Positions 32,330-40,545 of a DNA stretch of 54,212 nucleotides are shown piece after piece. Numbering within the stretch: the first letter of the stretch is position 1; each line of letters starts with the position of its first letter. This DNA is from JBHELT01 sp046262935 (GTDB taxonomy: Bacteria; Actinomycetota; CADDZG01; JAHWKV01). The notes under the pieces were generated by a model, which worked only from the letters and a program-made list of their open reading frames with translations, had not been told where the DNA came from and searched no databases. Where the stretch lies: the NCBI GenBank assembly GCA_046262935.1, contig JBHELT010000048.1, positions 1 to 54,212 of the forward strand, written 5' to 3'. The translations under genes and the position numbers were made by a program.

Positions 32330-33367
32330 CTAGGTCGAGAGCGCATCGGCCAGCTTGGCCGACCAAGCCTCGTCGTGTACGATCCGGGCCGCTAAGTGTT
32401 CGCGGGCCCATCTGACAACTTCGAGATTCCTGACTGCAACTGCCCAACGTCCGAGTTCCTCGGGCGCAAGATAGATCGCCTCCCGTTTGAAATTGGTTAG
32501 CAAGAGCACGAGGTTCAGCCGATCCACATCGTCGGTTGAAAATATGAATGTGGCTCGTGCCTGCTCATCGGCACTTTCAACCGCAACCCTGCCGCCATGC
32601 GGCGCAAGCGCGAATGGCATCGTCTTGCCTTCGAAGCCGATCTTGAGGCCAAGACGCAGCCGGCCGCCGCAGATCTTCGTCAGCGTGTCGAGTTCCTCCG
32701 CCCTGGCTTGTTTAGCGAACACGTCTCGCAGAGGGTCCCAGCTGGCGCCAGCTTCAACACTCGAAACCGCCCACCCGTCCGGAGCTGTCAGTTCGGCCAA
32801 GGAGGCATCGAGTTCGGTATACGCGAGCGTCGTTGCTCGGCTCAGTTCGGTGCGTGCCTTCTCTATGTCCTGGATGAGTTCATCGGTGCGGGTCCCGAAC
32901 TTAGAGACGGTCAGGTCGGCCATCGCGCGGCAGTGGAAAGTGATCTGGTAACCGTTTCGGTCCACTTCCTTAATGCATGAAAGCGGTAAGAACCGAGGCT
33001 CCCCTGTATCGCCTTCTATGGTCAGACCTTCAGAGAACAGCGATACCTGTACCGGCTGTTCATCGATGAAGCCACGATATTGGTCGACGGTCTTGTTGCC
33101 CGTCCACTGCAACATCGCTGCGCGCCTGACTGGCATGCGTGCCGTCCGTAACTCTTCTACGAATCGGTCCATGCCGGCACCCAACGCGCTTAGTGTCACC
33201 TTTTTGCTTGGCGTGATCAAAGTTACCGAATGGCCCTCGGTATGGACCTGGTCGATGTCCACATAGGGGATGCTGAGCCCGTCGAATGCGATCGCTTCCG
33301 CGCCGATCTCGACGTCAACCGCCTTGCCTTCGTGTGTGGATCGGAAAGTCAAACCTTCTGGCCGCAT
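32330..33367 (-). CDS. Uncharacterised PH/GRAM-like two-domain protein
   Basis: 345 residues from the ATG at 33367, which overlaps the 3' end of the zinc-ribbon gene by 19 bp. No signal peptide or membrane span. Two strand-rich modules resemble bacterial PH/GRAM folds: residues ~8-85 ('AIAFDGLSIPYVDIDQVHTE', 'SVTLITPSKKVTLSALG') and ~95-170 ('VQVSLFSEGLTIEGDTGE'). A C-terminal module ('ATFIFSTDDVDRLNLVLLLT') follows after a helical linker. Function unknown. Coupled translation with the zinc-ribbon protein suggests they work together. Confidence 0.62.
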   Translation of the reverse strand: MRPEGLTFRSTHEGKAVDVEIGAEAIAFDGLSIPYVDIDQVHTEGHSVTLITPSKKVTLSALGAGMDRFVEELRTARMPVRRAAMLQWTGNKTVDQYRGFIDEQPVQVSLFSEGLTIEGDTGEPRFLPLSCIKEVDRNGYQITFHCRAMADLTVSKFGTRTDELIQDIEKARTELSRATTLAYTELDASLAELTAPDGWAVSSVEAGASWDPLRDVFAKQARAEELDTLTKICGGRLRLGLKIGFEGKTMPFALAPHGGRVAVESADEQARATFIFSTDDVDRLNLVLLLTNFKREAIYLAPEELGRWAVAVRNLEVVRWAREHLAARIVHDEAWSAKLADALST

Positions 33368-33984
33368 TCGGCGCAGAACTTGGCGCCATCCTTCACCTCG
33401 GCTCCGCAGTTGGTGCAGGATCGGGTTGCGGCCAGTGGCTTGCCGCACTCGGGACAGAACTTGCCGCCATCGACGCTCTTGCCGCAATGGGGGCACTGAA
33501 CCTTCGCTCGCGTTGTCATGTCGAGATCTTTGGTCCAATCAACCTCTTGCGCTTTCGTCTTGATCTGATCGACCTGCGCAGCGGCTTGGGCAGCCGACAT
33601 GGTGTCGCCAACGCTAGGCGAACACGTAAGGCACTGGCCAACTTCCTTGTTCCAACAAACGGGATCGCAAACCCAGTTTCCGCAATTGCGACATTGATGG
33701 AATTGATCGGCAACGGCGGCGACGGCCTCTTCGAGTGCTTTGTCTTTGGCGGAGGAGTTTGTGCTTCTGTCGATCATCTCGTCGGCGGCGTTGCCGAGTT
33801 CTGCCAGTGTTCCCCCAGCAAGGCGGCCTAGCCCCTTCAGAAGCCCCTTGCCCGTCTTAACCATGTCGGACTTGAAAGGTGAGCGGTATCCATTCCCGCA
33901 TCTTTCGCATACGAACTCGAATTGGTAGCCGCGGTCATTCGACAGGTCTCGGTAGTTGTCGGTGAATGGGATTATCTGACTCAT
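33349..33984 (-). CDS. Multi-zinc-ribbon protein with Gly-rich helical centre
   Basis: 211 residues from the ATG at 33984. Cys clusters: 'FVCERCGNGYRSPF' near the N-terminus, 'CRNCGNWVCDPVCWNKEVG' with 'QCLTC' in the middle, and two C-terminal ribbons 'CPHCGKSVDGGKFCPECGKP' and 'CTNCGAEVKDGAKFCAECGQ'. Between the first two lies 'TGKGLLKGLGRLAGGTLAEL', possibly membrane-active or protein-binding. A DNA- or protein-binding adaptor is plausible; no enzyme motif. An extended -10 (TGATAATGT) ends 10 nt before the ATG. Confidence 0.72.
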   Translation of the reverse strand: MSQIIPFTDNYRDLSNDRGYQFEFVCERCGNGYRSPFKSDMVKTGKGLLKGLGRLAGGTLAELGNAADEMIDRSTNSSAKDKALEEAVAAVADQFHQCRNCGNWVCDPVCWNKEVGQCLTCSPSVGDTMSAAQAAAQVDQIKTKAQEVDWTKDLDMTTRAKVQCPHCGKSVDGGKFCPECGKPLAATRSCTNCGAEVKDGAKFCAECGQKV

Positions 33985-33994
33985 CGCGAGGCAG

Positions 33995-34000
33995 ACATTA
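33995..34000 (-). promoter_or_regulatory. Extended -10 (TGaTAATGT) of the zinc-ribbon gene
   Basis: Minus strand TAATGT preceded by TGA, ending 10 nt before the ATG at 33984. A leaderless transcript is expected. No -35 consensus, as is usual with extended -10 elements. Confidence 0.45.
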
Positions 34001-34080
34001 TCACCAAGAGCCTGCACAGGAGCGCGCTGGACCTCGCCTCGAAAGACGCGCTGACCGTGTGGTTGCGGCTCGAAGCCACC

Positions 34081-34140
34081 ATGATGCGAGGATGGGCATC
34101 CGGCAGATGCCGGACCGCCATCAAGAGGAATGAATCATGA
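34081..34140 (+). other. Possible leader ORF and alternative hairpins before the tryptophanase-like gene
   Basis: A 19-codon ORF (ATG 34081, sequence MMRGWASGRCRTAIKRNES) ends with a TGA that overlaps the ATG at 34137. Within it, GGCATC-CGGCA-GATGCC (34095-34111) and CCGGCA-GA-TGCCGG (34100-34113) are mutually exclusive hairpins. This recalls tnaC-type leader control, but there is no visible promoter or Shine-Dalgarno for the ORF, so it may be chance. Confidence 0.25.
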
Positions 34141-35519
34141 CAGCCCGTTTTTCCACGATCATCGAACCGTTCCGCATCAAGTCGGTCGAGCCCATCCGCT
34201 CGACCGATGAAACCCATAGGCAGGCCGCACTCGCCGCTGTGGGCTACAACCTGTTCGGCCTTCGCTCGGAGGACGTATTGATCGATCTTCTGACCGACTC
34301 GGGGACCGGGGCGATGAGCGCGGAGCAGTGGGCGGGAGTTATGAGGGGGGACGAGTCATACGCGGGTTCGCGTTCTTTCTGGCGTTTCGATGAAACGGTG
34401 CGAGAACTCACCGGATTCAAGCACGTGATCCCAACCCATCAAGGAAGAGCAGCCGAGCGGATCTTGTGTGAGGAGTTGGTCAAGCAAGGACAGGTGGTGC
34501 CCAACAACAATCACTTCGACACGACTCGCGCAAACGTGGAGCACAGCGGCGCAGAAGCGCGCGATCTTGTGATCTCGCAGGGGCGGATACCGTCGCTCAT
34601 CCATCCATTCAAAGGAAACATCGATATCGATGCACTGCGTGCGACCATCGACGAGGTGGGCCCCGAGCGCGTCCCTATGGTCATGGTCACGGTCACGAAC
34701 AACTCCGGCGGGGGCCAGCCTGTCTCGTTGGAGAACTTACGACAGGTGCGTGCTCTATGCGACGAACTCGGTGTCCCATTCTTCTTGGATGCGTGCCGGT
34801 TCGCAGAGAACGCCTGGTTCATCAAGATGCGCGAGGAAGGCAATGCGGATCGTTCTGCGCGCGACATCGCTGAGGAGATGTTCTCTCTTGCAGATGGGGC
34901 AACCTTCAGCGCCAAGAAAGATGGGCTGTCGAACATAGGTGGGTTCCTTGCAATGAACGACGACTCCCTGGCTGCTAAATGTCGCAACAACCTGATCCTT
35001 ACCGAGGGGTTCCCTACGTACGGGGGACTAGCCGGTTACGACTTGGAGGCCGTCGCGCAGGGCTTGAAAGAAGTGACCGACGAGGACTATCTCCACTACC
35101 GCATAAGAAGCGTTGAGTACCTGTGGGAGAAGATCTCCGGAGCCGGGGTCCCCGTCGTGAGCCCTGCAGGCGGCCATGCTGTCTACATCGACGCCAAAGA
35201 GATGCTGGCCCACATCCCCGCCTCGGCATTCCCTGCGCAGGCTTTGGCTATCGAGCTGTACCTCGCTGGTGGGATACGGACGGTCGAGATCGGAAGCGTG
35301 ATGTTCGGAAAGAGTACCAACGAAGGCGAGATCCCTGCCCCCATGGAACTGGTGAGGCTTGCGATCCCAAGGCGCGTGTACACGCAAAGCCACATCGACT
35401 ACGTCGCAGAAGTTGTAACTGCTGTTGCGGCCGAAGCGAAAGCGATCAAGGGTTTGAAGATCGTATGGCAAGGTCCAGCACTACGGCACTTCACGGCTCG
35501 ATTCGAGCCGCTCGCATAA
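34137..35519 (+). CDS. Tryptophanase / tyrosine phenol-lyase family protein
   Basis: 460-residue PLP-dependent beta-eliminating lyase, cytoplasmic and presumably tetrameric. 'GDESYAGSRSFWRF' (Y75), 'IPTHQGRAAERILCEEL', 'FFLDACRFAENAWFIK' (D218, R221) and the Schiff-base Lys in 'FSAKKDGLSNIGGFL' (K261) are all present. Specificity is mixed: D128 ('HFDTTR') and H451 ('LRHFTARF') are as in tryptophanase, while 'SNIGGFL' and 'PRRVYT' (R412-R413) are as in tyrosine phenol-lyase. Products would be pyruvate, ammonia and indole or phenol. Ribosome-binding site AGAGGA upstream. Confidence 0.9.
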   Translation: MTARFSTIIEPFRIKSVEPIRSTDETHRQAALAAVGYNLFGLRSEDVLIDLLTDSGTGAMSAEQWAGVMRGDESYAGSRSFWRFDETVRELTGFKHVIPTHQGRAAERILCEELVKQGQVVPNNNHFDTTRANVEHSGAEARDLVISQGRIPSLIHPFKGNIDIDALRATIDEVGPERVPMVMVTVTNNSGGGQPVSLENLRQVRALCDELGVPFFLDACRFAENAWFIKMREEGNADRSARDIAEEMFSLADGATFSAKKDGLSNIGGFLAMNDDSLAAKCRNNLILTEGFPTYGGLAGYDLEAVAQGLKEVTDEDYLHYRIRSVEYLWEKISGAGVPVVSPAGGHAVYIDAKEMLAHIPASAFPAQALAIELYLAGGIRTVEIGSVMFGKSTNEGEIPAPMELVRLAIPRRVYTQSHIDYVAEVVTAVAAEAKAIKGLKIVWQGPALRHFTARFEPLA

Positions 35520-35559
35520 GCATCGGTAGGAGGCAATTGTCGATCATAGGAGGGCAGGT

Positions 35560-35970
35560 ATGACCGAACAGCAGATGGCGACCACAGTTGTGCGTCATCC
35601 CGAGTTGATGAAACATGACCAGGAAAGGGTCAAGAGCATCCAGAACAGGATCGCCGACGCCATAACCGATTTCGCCGGCTCGATGAAGTTCGTATATGTA
35701 CACATAGTTTGGTTCGGTGCGTGGATCCTTTTCAAGGTCGAGCATTACCCATTCGGTCTGCTCACTATGATCGTGTCGCTCGAAGCGATCTTTTTGTCTA
35801 CTTTCGTGATGATCAGCCAGAACCGAGCGGACACCAAACGGCAGATCTTCGCCGATCACCAATGGATGCTGGTTCAGCAGGAAGAGAAACAGAACGAAGA
35901 ATTGATCGAGATATCTCGGCGGTTATTGGAACTGACTCAGGCCATCCACGAGGTCACGGTAACGAAATAG
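35560..35970 (+). CDS. DUF1003 membrane protein
   Basis: 136 residues. Two membrane spans, 'FVYVHIVWFGAWILFKV' and 'LLTMIVSLEAIFLSTFVMIS', joined by a short loop with 'EHYPFG', followed by 'QNRADTKRQIFADHQ' and a coiled-coil tail. These are DUF1003 hallmarks. Function unknown. GGAGGGCAGGT precedes the ATG at 35560. It lies 40 bp after the lyase gene, possibly in the same transcript. Confidence 0.88.
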   Translation: MTEQQMATTVVRHPELMKHDQERVKSIQNRIADAITDFAGSMKFVYVHIVWFGAWILFKVEHYPFGLLTMIVSLEAIFLSTFVMISQNRADTKRQIFADHQWMLVQQEEKQNEELIEISRRLLELTQAIHEVTVTK

Positions 35971-36066
35971 TCAACATCCCAGCACCGCAGCCCTGGCTCT
36001 TGTTTCTTAGCAAAATAATCACGATTGGCAGGCCAAAAGCCTAGATCTTGCACCTACACTGGAAGC

Positions 36067-37602
36067 GTGAGTAGTCGGATCGAAGAGGTGCAGCTGGGGC
36101 TTGCTGAGGTCGCTAACCCTGACCTAGGTCGCACCACATCCCTTTTGGCGGCCGCCACCGGCGTCATCGCTGCGCTCATCCTGCCAGCCGATGTTTTTGG
36201 CATAGCCTTCGTTTTAGCAGCAGTCAGCGCATGGACGACGGTCTTGTCGGCCAGGCCAGTCGCATGGAAGCCTTACAACGTCACTCTGGCCACCATCAGT
36301 GTATTGCTCGTCTGCATGACTGCATTCAAGGCGTCGGAGTGGATCCTAGCAATCGATCTTGTCGCGGCGGTTGGGTTCGCATTCGCGGCCGTCACCGATG
36401 CGCGTTCATGGGAGCGTCTGATCATCGGTGCTTTCACACCGTTGTTCCGTGCGTTCAGATCGCCTGCTGTCCTTGGAAGATCGCTGTCTTACGGAAGATC
36501 AGATAAGGCCGTCAAGGTCATCATCGGGGTGGCCATGGGCGCCGCTTTACTCATTGTCTTCGGGGCCCTTTTCTCGTCAGCAGATAGTGTTTTCGGTCAT
36601 TTCCTTTCCGGTCTATTACCGAATTTGCCGAGTGCTCTGCCATTTCGGGTCTTCCTCTTTTTGTTCTTTAGCCTAGGCACGGTAACCCTTGCTATCAGCG
36701 GGCCCAGGTTCGAGCGCCCTTCCGACTTGAAGATCAACGAAGCTGTCTCTGCGCTTTTCGGTTTGAAACGCGGGACCGATCGGAGTGGTCCGATCGACCA
36801 CCTAGCCTGGTCTATAGCGATCGGATCGGCGATCGCTATGTTCGCAGCTTTCGTGTTCTTCCAAATAACTGTGTTGTTCGCTGGGAACCAACACGTGCTC
36901 ACCACTCAGGGGCTCACTTACGCCCGATACGCGCGGGAAGGGTTCTTCCAGCTTGTCGTCGCGGCCGTACTTGTGATCGGTGTGACCTGGGCGGCAACGA
37001 GGTTCGGCGATCGAACAGCTTCCCAACACCATACGCAGATGAAGATCATGCTGACACTTCTAGGCACCCTTACCATGGTGGTACTGGTGTCGGCGCTTTG
37101 GCGGCTGGTTCTGTATGAGAGGGCATATGGACTGAGTCGGATGCGACTGTCTGTTCATGCCGGCATCTTCTGGCTCGCAGCCATTTTCGTGCTGATGGGG
37201 GTGACCACATGGCTGAGGACCTCGCATCGGCTAGCGCCGTGGATGATCTTGTTGACCGGATTGACACTGCTGATGCTCACTCTCGATTCGCCTGATGCAG
37301 TCATAGCCAGAGCCAATCTAGATGTGTTCGCTCGCACCGGCCATATCGATACTGGGTATCTATCCGGGTTGAGCGCCGACTCGGTTCCTGAGATCGTCAA
37401 ACTCTCGGAACCGTTGAGGTCGTGCGTGCTCAACGCAGAGGCCGCGTACATCAGGAAACATCGCGCCTGGTACACATGGAACGCGAGCCGCGAGCGCGCT
37501 CGCCGACTGATCGCGAAGCTGCAACCGAAGTTGATGGCGATACAGCCTCAAGACTGTCCTCACGGAAGCCCCCAGGGCCTGGTGGTCGATGGATCGTTCT
37601 AG
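36067..37602 (+). CDS. DUF4173/DUF4153-type polytopic membrane protein
   Basis: 511 residues from the GTG at 36067; a TACACT hexamer (36055-36060) ends 6 nt before it. About 12 hydrophobic segments. The block 'TTQGLTYARYAREGFFQLVV' is the strong signature of DUF4153/DUF4173, followed by 'LSRMRLSVHAGIFWLAAIFV'. The soluble C-terminal tail (~430-511) has several Cys. Function unknown; in other bacteria such proteins sit near two-component or stress genes. No enzymatic motif. Confidence 0.82.
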   Translation: MSSRIEEVQLGLAEVANPDLGRTTSLLAAATGVIAALILPADVFGIAFVLAAVSAWTTVLSARPVAWKPYNVTLATISVLLVCMTAFKASEWILAIDLVAAVGFAFAAVTDARSWERLIIGAFTPLFRAFRSPAVLGRSLSYGRSDKAVKVIIGVAMGAALLIVFGALFSSADSVFGHFLSGLLPNLPSALPFRVFLFLFFSLGTVTLAISGPRFERPSDLKINEAVSALFGLKRGTDRSGPIDHLAWSIAIGSAIAMFAAFVFFQITVLFAGNQHVLTTQGLTYARYAREGFFQLVVAAVLVIGVTWAATRFGDRTASQHHTQMKIMLTLLGTLTMVVLVSALWRLVLYERAYGLSRMRLSVHAGIFWLAAIFVLMGVTTWLRTSHRLAPWMILLTGLTLLMLTLDSPDAVIARANLDVFARTGHIDTGYLSGLSADSVPEIVKLSEPLRSCVLNAEAAYIRKHRAWYTWNASRERARRLIAKLQPKLMAIQPQDCPHGSPQGLVVDGSF

Positions 37603-37683
37603 GTCGGCGAGAGGCACTTGCCTTGATAGACATCGTCGAAATGGGTACCAAACGCACGCATCACCAATACAATCGTTCATCCA

Positions 37684-38883
37684 ATGGCTATCCGAAGACC
37701 ACTTGTACCTACCTCGTCGCCCAGCCTTTCCGACTTGGTCCGTTCGATCGAAGAAAGAACCGCGGGAGCGGTTGAGAGATCTAAGAAGGTAAATGGCTCG
37801 GTCATGCTTGTAACGCCTGACGGGTCGTGTGTCATCGAGATAGATCGTGGCGTCGCAAGTGTGTCGCGGGATAGGGCCGGTGCCGAGGCAACTATCACTT
37901 CGGACCTGCCAACCCTCATGGCGCTCGTTTCGCAAGCTGAGTCCGGCATCGAGGCTTTCCTTCAAGGGCGCTTGAAAGTAAGAGGCAATCTGGCACTTGC
38001 TCTTCAACTCGGCTCGTTGTTCGACACCGGCGACCGACCTGCAGGCTTCTTCAGGCCCGGATGGACGAAAGCGATGGGCATCGAGAGTTTCTATATAGAG
38101 GCGGGAGAGGGGACCCCCGTAGTATTGCTGCACGGCCTTGGTGCTACCAATGCATCGTTCCTGCCAACCATCGCAGGACTCGGCCCCCGATACCGAGTTA
38201 TCGCCCCGGACTTCCCAGGTTTCGGTGAGTCGGGCAAACCGATACGCAAGTATCACGCTGCCTTCTATGCCCGCTGGCTTAGGGAATTTCTCGGCAACAT
38301 GGGCATAGAACGCGCATGGCTGGTTGGGAACTCGATGGGCGGTCGGGTTGCGATCGAGATGGCACTTCGGTTCCCCGAGATGGTCGATGGCATCATTGGA
38401 CTTTGTCCCGCGCCGGCGTTCATCCGCGGACGCGCATACGTCCCATTCGTCAAATGGCTGCCACCCGAGCTAGCGTATTTGCCGCTACCGGTGCTAGGTC
38501 ATCGCCAGCTCGTGCGAGGCGTGCGCTCGATGTTCTCTCGACCTCAACGACTACCGGATGCTTGGTACGACGCCGCGGCGGATGAATTCTTGCGGGTTTT
38601 TCGCACGCCGCGGGGAAGGATCTGTTTCTTCTCTGCAAGCCGTCAGATCTATCTTGAAGAACCCTTTGGTGAAAAGGGGTTCTGGGATCGGCTACCCTCG
38701 CTCGATGTGCCGGCGCTGTTCGTTTGGGGCGAACGCGACCGATTGGTCCCCGCTTCATTCGCCAGGCATGTTTCCAAGGCGCTTCCTGGGTCGAGATCGG
38801 TTGTCCTGGCCGACTGTGGCCACATTCCGCAGTTCGAACAACCCGAAACGACAAATGAGTTGATCATTGACTTCATTCGCTGA
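37684..38883 (+). CDS. SCP2-type lipid-binding domain fused to alpha/beta-hydrolase
   Basis: 399 residues. Residues ~35-115 form an SCP2 sterol-carrier-like domain ('TPDGSCVIEIDRGVASVSRD', 'FLQGRLKVRGNLALALQLGS'). Residues ~130-399 are an alpha/beta-hydrolase: 'VVLLHGLGATNASF', nucleophile 'LVGNSMGGRVAIEMA', acid in 'VWGERDRLVP', His in 'DCGHIPQFEQPE'. The fusion suggests hydrolysis of a hydrophobic ester presented by the carrier domain. TACAAT (37668-37673) ends 10 nt before the ATG. It overlaps the next gene by 17 bp. Confidence 0.85.
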   Translation: MAIRRPLVPTSSPSLSDLVRSIEERTAGAVERSKKVNGSVMLVTPDGSCVIEIDRGVASVSRDRAGAEATITSDLPTLMALVSQAESGIEAFLQGRLKVRGNLALALQLGSLFDTGDRPAGFFRPGWTKAMGIESFYIEAGEGTPVVLLHGLGATNASFLPTIAGLGPRYRVIAPDFPGFGESGKPIRKYHAAFYARWLREFLGNMGIERAWLVGNSMGGRVAIEMALRFPEMVDGIIGLCPAPAFIRGRAYVPFVKWLPPELAYLPLPVLGHRQLVRGVRSMFSRPQRLPDAWYDAAADEFLRVFRTPRGRICFFSASRQIYLEEPFGEKGFWDRLPSLDVPALFVWGERDRLVPASFARHVSKALPGSRSVVLADCGHIPQFEQPETTNELIIDFIR

Positions 38884-40507
38884 GGCCCCCAAACGTCTGT
38901 TCCATTCGGTCAAGACGCTCGTTGATATGGGTCATCCCGACTCGGTCATGAAACTGGCTAGAGCTGGCGCTTTCGACCTGCGTACGCCGATCGCGATCGC
39001 GGCGGGCCTGCCGTGGCTGATCGGCCGGGGGCCGTCGCTTGGTGTCATGAGCCGTATGCACGCCGCTTCCATCGGGTCGCGAACCGCCATCGTAGATCGC
39101 GACGGCTCATTCAGTTGGAAGGAGTTTGACAGCCGCTCAGATCGAGCGGCTCACCTGCTCTCGTCGCTGGGAGTCCATGGCGGCGACACGATCGCTTTGG
39201 TTCTTCGCAACGGGCATGAGATGGCCGAGTTGTTGATGGCGGCGCAGAAGATGGGTGTTTCGGTCTGTCCAGTCAACACGTGGGCCAGGCAGACGGAGTT
39301 GCGTGATGTGTTCGCAAGTGCCAGCCCGAAAGCTGTTTTCTGCGATGTGAGTGCGATCGATGACCTGCCGGATGGCTTGATCAACGCGCCACTTCTGCAG
39401 GTTGGGGGCACCAAGGGCAGGTTCGCTGTATATGAAGCAGAACTCGAAGCACAATCCCCATCCATGTTGAGCCCTTTCACAACCACCCCCGGAAGTCCTA
39501 GGGTCATCATCCATACATCCGGAACCACCGGAAGGCCAAAGGGCGCCGCACGCGATGCTTCCGCTGCCGGGATCAGAGCCCTATCCGACATCCTGGGTGT
39601 TCTTCCTCTGCGACGAGATGACCGCGTTTTCTGTCCGGCTCCCATGTTCCACTCCTTCGGTTTGGCGATGTTCACATTCGCGACCGCTCTTGGCGCGACG
39701 CTGCTTCTTCCTGAAGCGTTCAAACCGCGCTCGTCTGTTGCCTGGATCGAAAGTGAAAGAGCGACCGTTGCAGCCTTCGTGCCTGTGATGCTCCGAAGGA
39801 TCGTGGCCGACGCTAGTTCGAAGGGTTGCGACTTGTCATCGCTTCGCATGGTCATCTCAAGTGGCTCTTATCTGTCGCCCGAGCTGCGCGGCCTGGTCAC
39901 AGATGTTTTCGGAGAGGTTCTTTATGACCTCTACGGTTCAACCGAGGCTGGATGGGTGACCATCGCAGGGCCCGACGACATGCGCACGCATCCTGACGCG
40001 GTTGGAAAACTGGTGAGGGGCGTCGATGTCGCGGTTGTATCGGATACAGGCAGTCGGTTGCCTGCAGGGCAGACCGGCCGGATATTCGTGAAGAGTGGTG
40101 TGGCCCTCGAGGGATACACAACAGGGGAGTCGATGCAGGAGTCTGCGGGTTATATAGGCATCGGCGACCTCGGGTACATCGACGAAGACGACTACGTTTA
40201 CATAGAAGGAAGATCCGACGACATGGTTGTTGTGGGGGGAGAGAATGTTTACCCCATAGAAGTGGAACAGGTTATCGAAAGCCTAAGTGGTGTTGTGGAA
40301 GCCTCGGTCATAGGCATCCAAGACAAAGAGTTCGGTCAGGTGCTGGCGGCGGCCATCGAAGGCGACGTTGACATCGACAGGTTGGTGGCGCATTGCAAGG
40401 CCAGCCTTGCCTCATACAAAGTTCCACGAAGGTTCGTGGTGGCCGAGCTTCCGAGGAACGCAACCGGCAAGGTGGTGAAAGCGCAAGTTCGGGGATTATT
40501 CACTTAG
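38867..40507 (+). CDS. AMP-dependent acyl-CoA synthetase/ligase (ANL family)
   Basis: 546 residues. A3 motif 'VIIHTSGTTGRPKGAARDAS', A5 'YDLYGSTEAGWVTIAGP', A7 'GDLGYIDEDDYVYIEGRSDD', A8 'VVGGENVYPIEVEQVIE' and A10 Lys in 'PRNATGKVVKAQVR'. Activates a carboxylate (probably a fatty or aromatic acid) as adenylate and forms the CoA thioester. The start lies inside the 3' end of the SCP2-hydrolase gene. It precedes an acyl-CoA dehydrogenase, so the acid is probably degraded by beta-oxidation; chain length unknown. Confidence 0.9.
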   Translation: MTSFAEAPKRLFHSVKTLVDMGHPDSVMKLARAGAFDLRTPIAIAAGLPWLIGRGPSLGVMSRMHAASIGSRTAIVDRDGSFSWKEFDSRSDRAAHLLSSLGVHGGDTIALVLRNGHEMAELLMAAQKMGVSVCPVNTWARQTELRDVFASASPKAVFCDVSAIDDLPDGLINAPLLQVGGTKGRFAVYEAELEAQSPSMLSPFTTTPGSPRVIIHTSGTTGRPKGAARDASAAGIRALSDILGVLPLRRDDRVFCPAPMFHSFGLAMFTFATALGATLLLPEAFKPRSSVAWIESERATVAAFVPVMLRRIVADASSKGCDLSSLRMVISSGSYLSPELRGLVTDVFGEVLYDLYGSTEAGWVTIAGPDDMRTHPDAVGKLVRGVDVAVVSDTGSRLPAGQTGRIFVKSGVALEGYTTGESMQESAGYIGIGDLGYIDEDDYVYIEGRSDDMVVVGGENVYPIEVEQVIESLSGVVEASVIGIQDKEFGQVLAAAIEGDVDIDRLVAHCKASLASYKVPRRFVVAELPRNATGKVVKAQVRGLFT

Positions 40508-40530
40508 TTCCCCGCGTGCCCGCTCGTAGC

Positions 40531-40536
40531 TATAAG
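40531..40536 (+). promoter_or_regulatory. -10 hexamer TATAAG before the acyl-CoA dehydrogenase gene
   Basis: TATAAG ends 9 nt before the ATG at 40546. It lies in the 38-bp gap after the ligase gene and predicts a separate leaderless transcript. Confidence 0.45.
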
Positions 40537-40545
40537 CTTTTGAAT

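Noticed and set aside
37360..38256. 298-codon minus-strand frame over the DUF4173 and SCP2-hydrolase genes
   Set aside because: No motif is present and it lies antisense to two recognisable genes.
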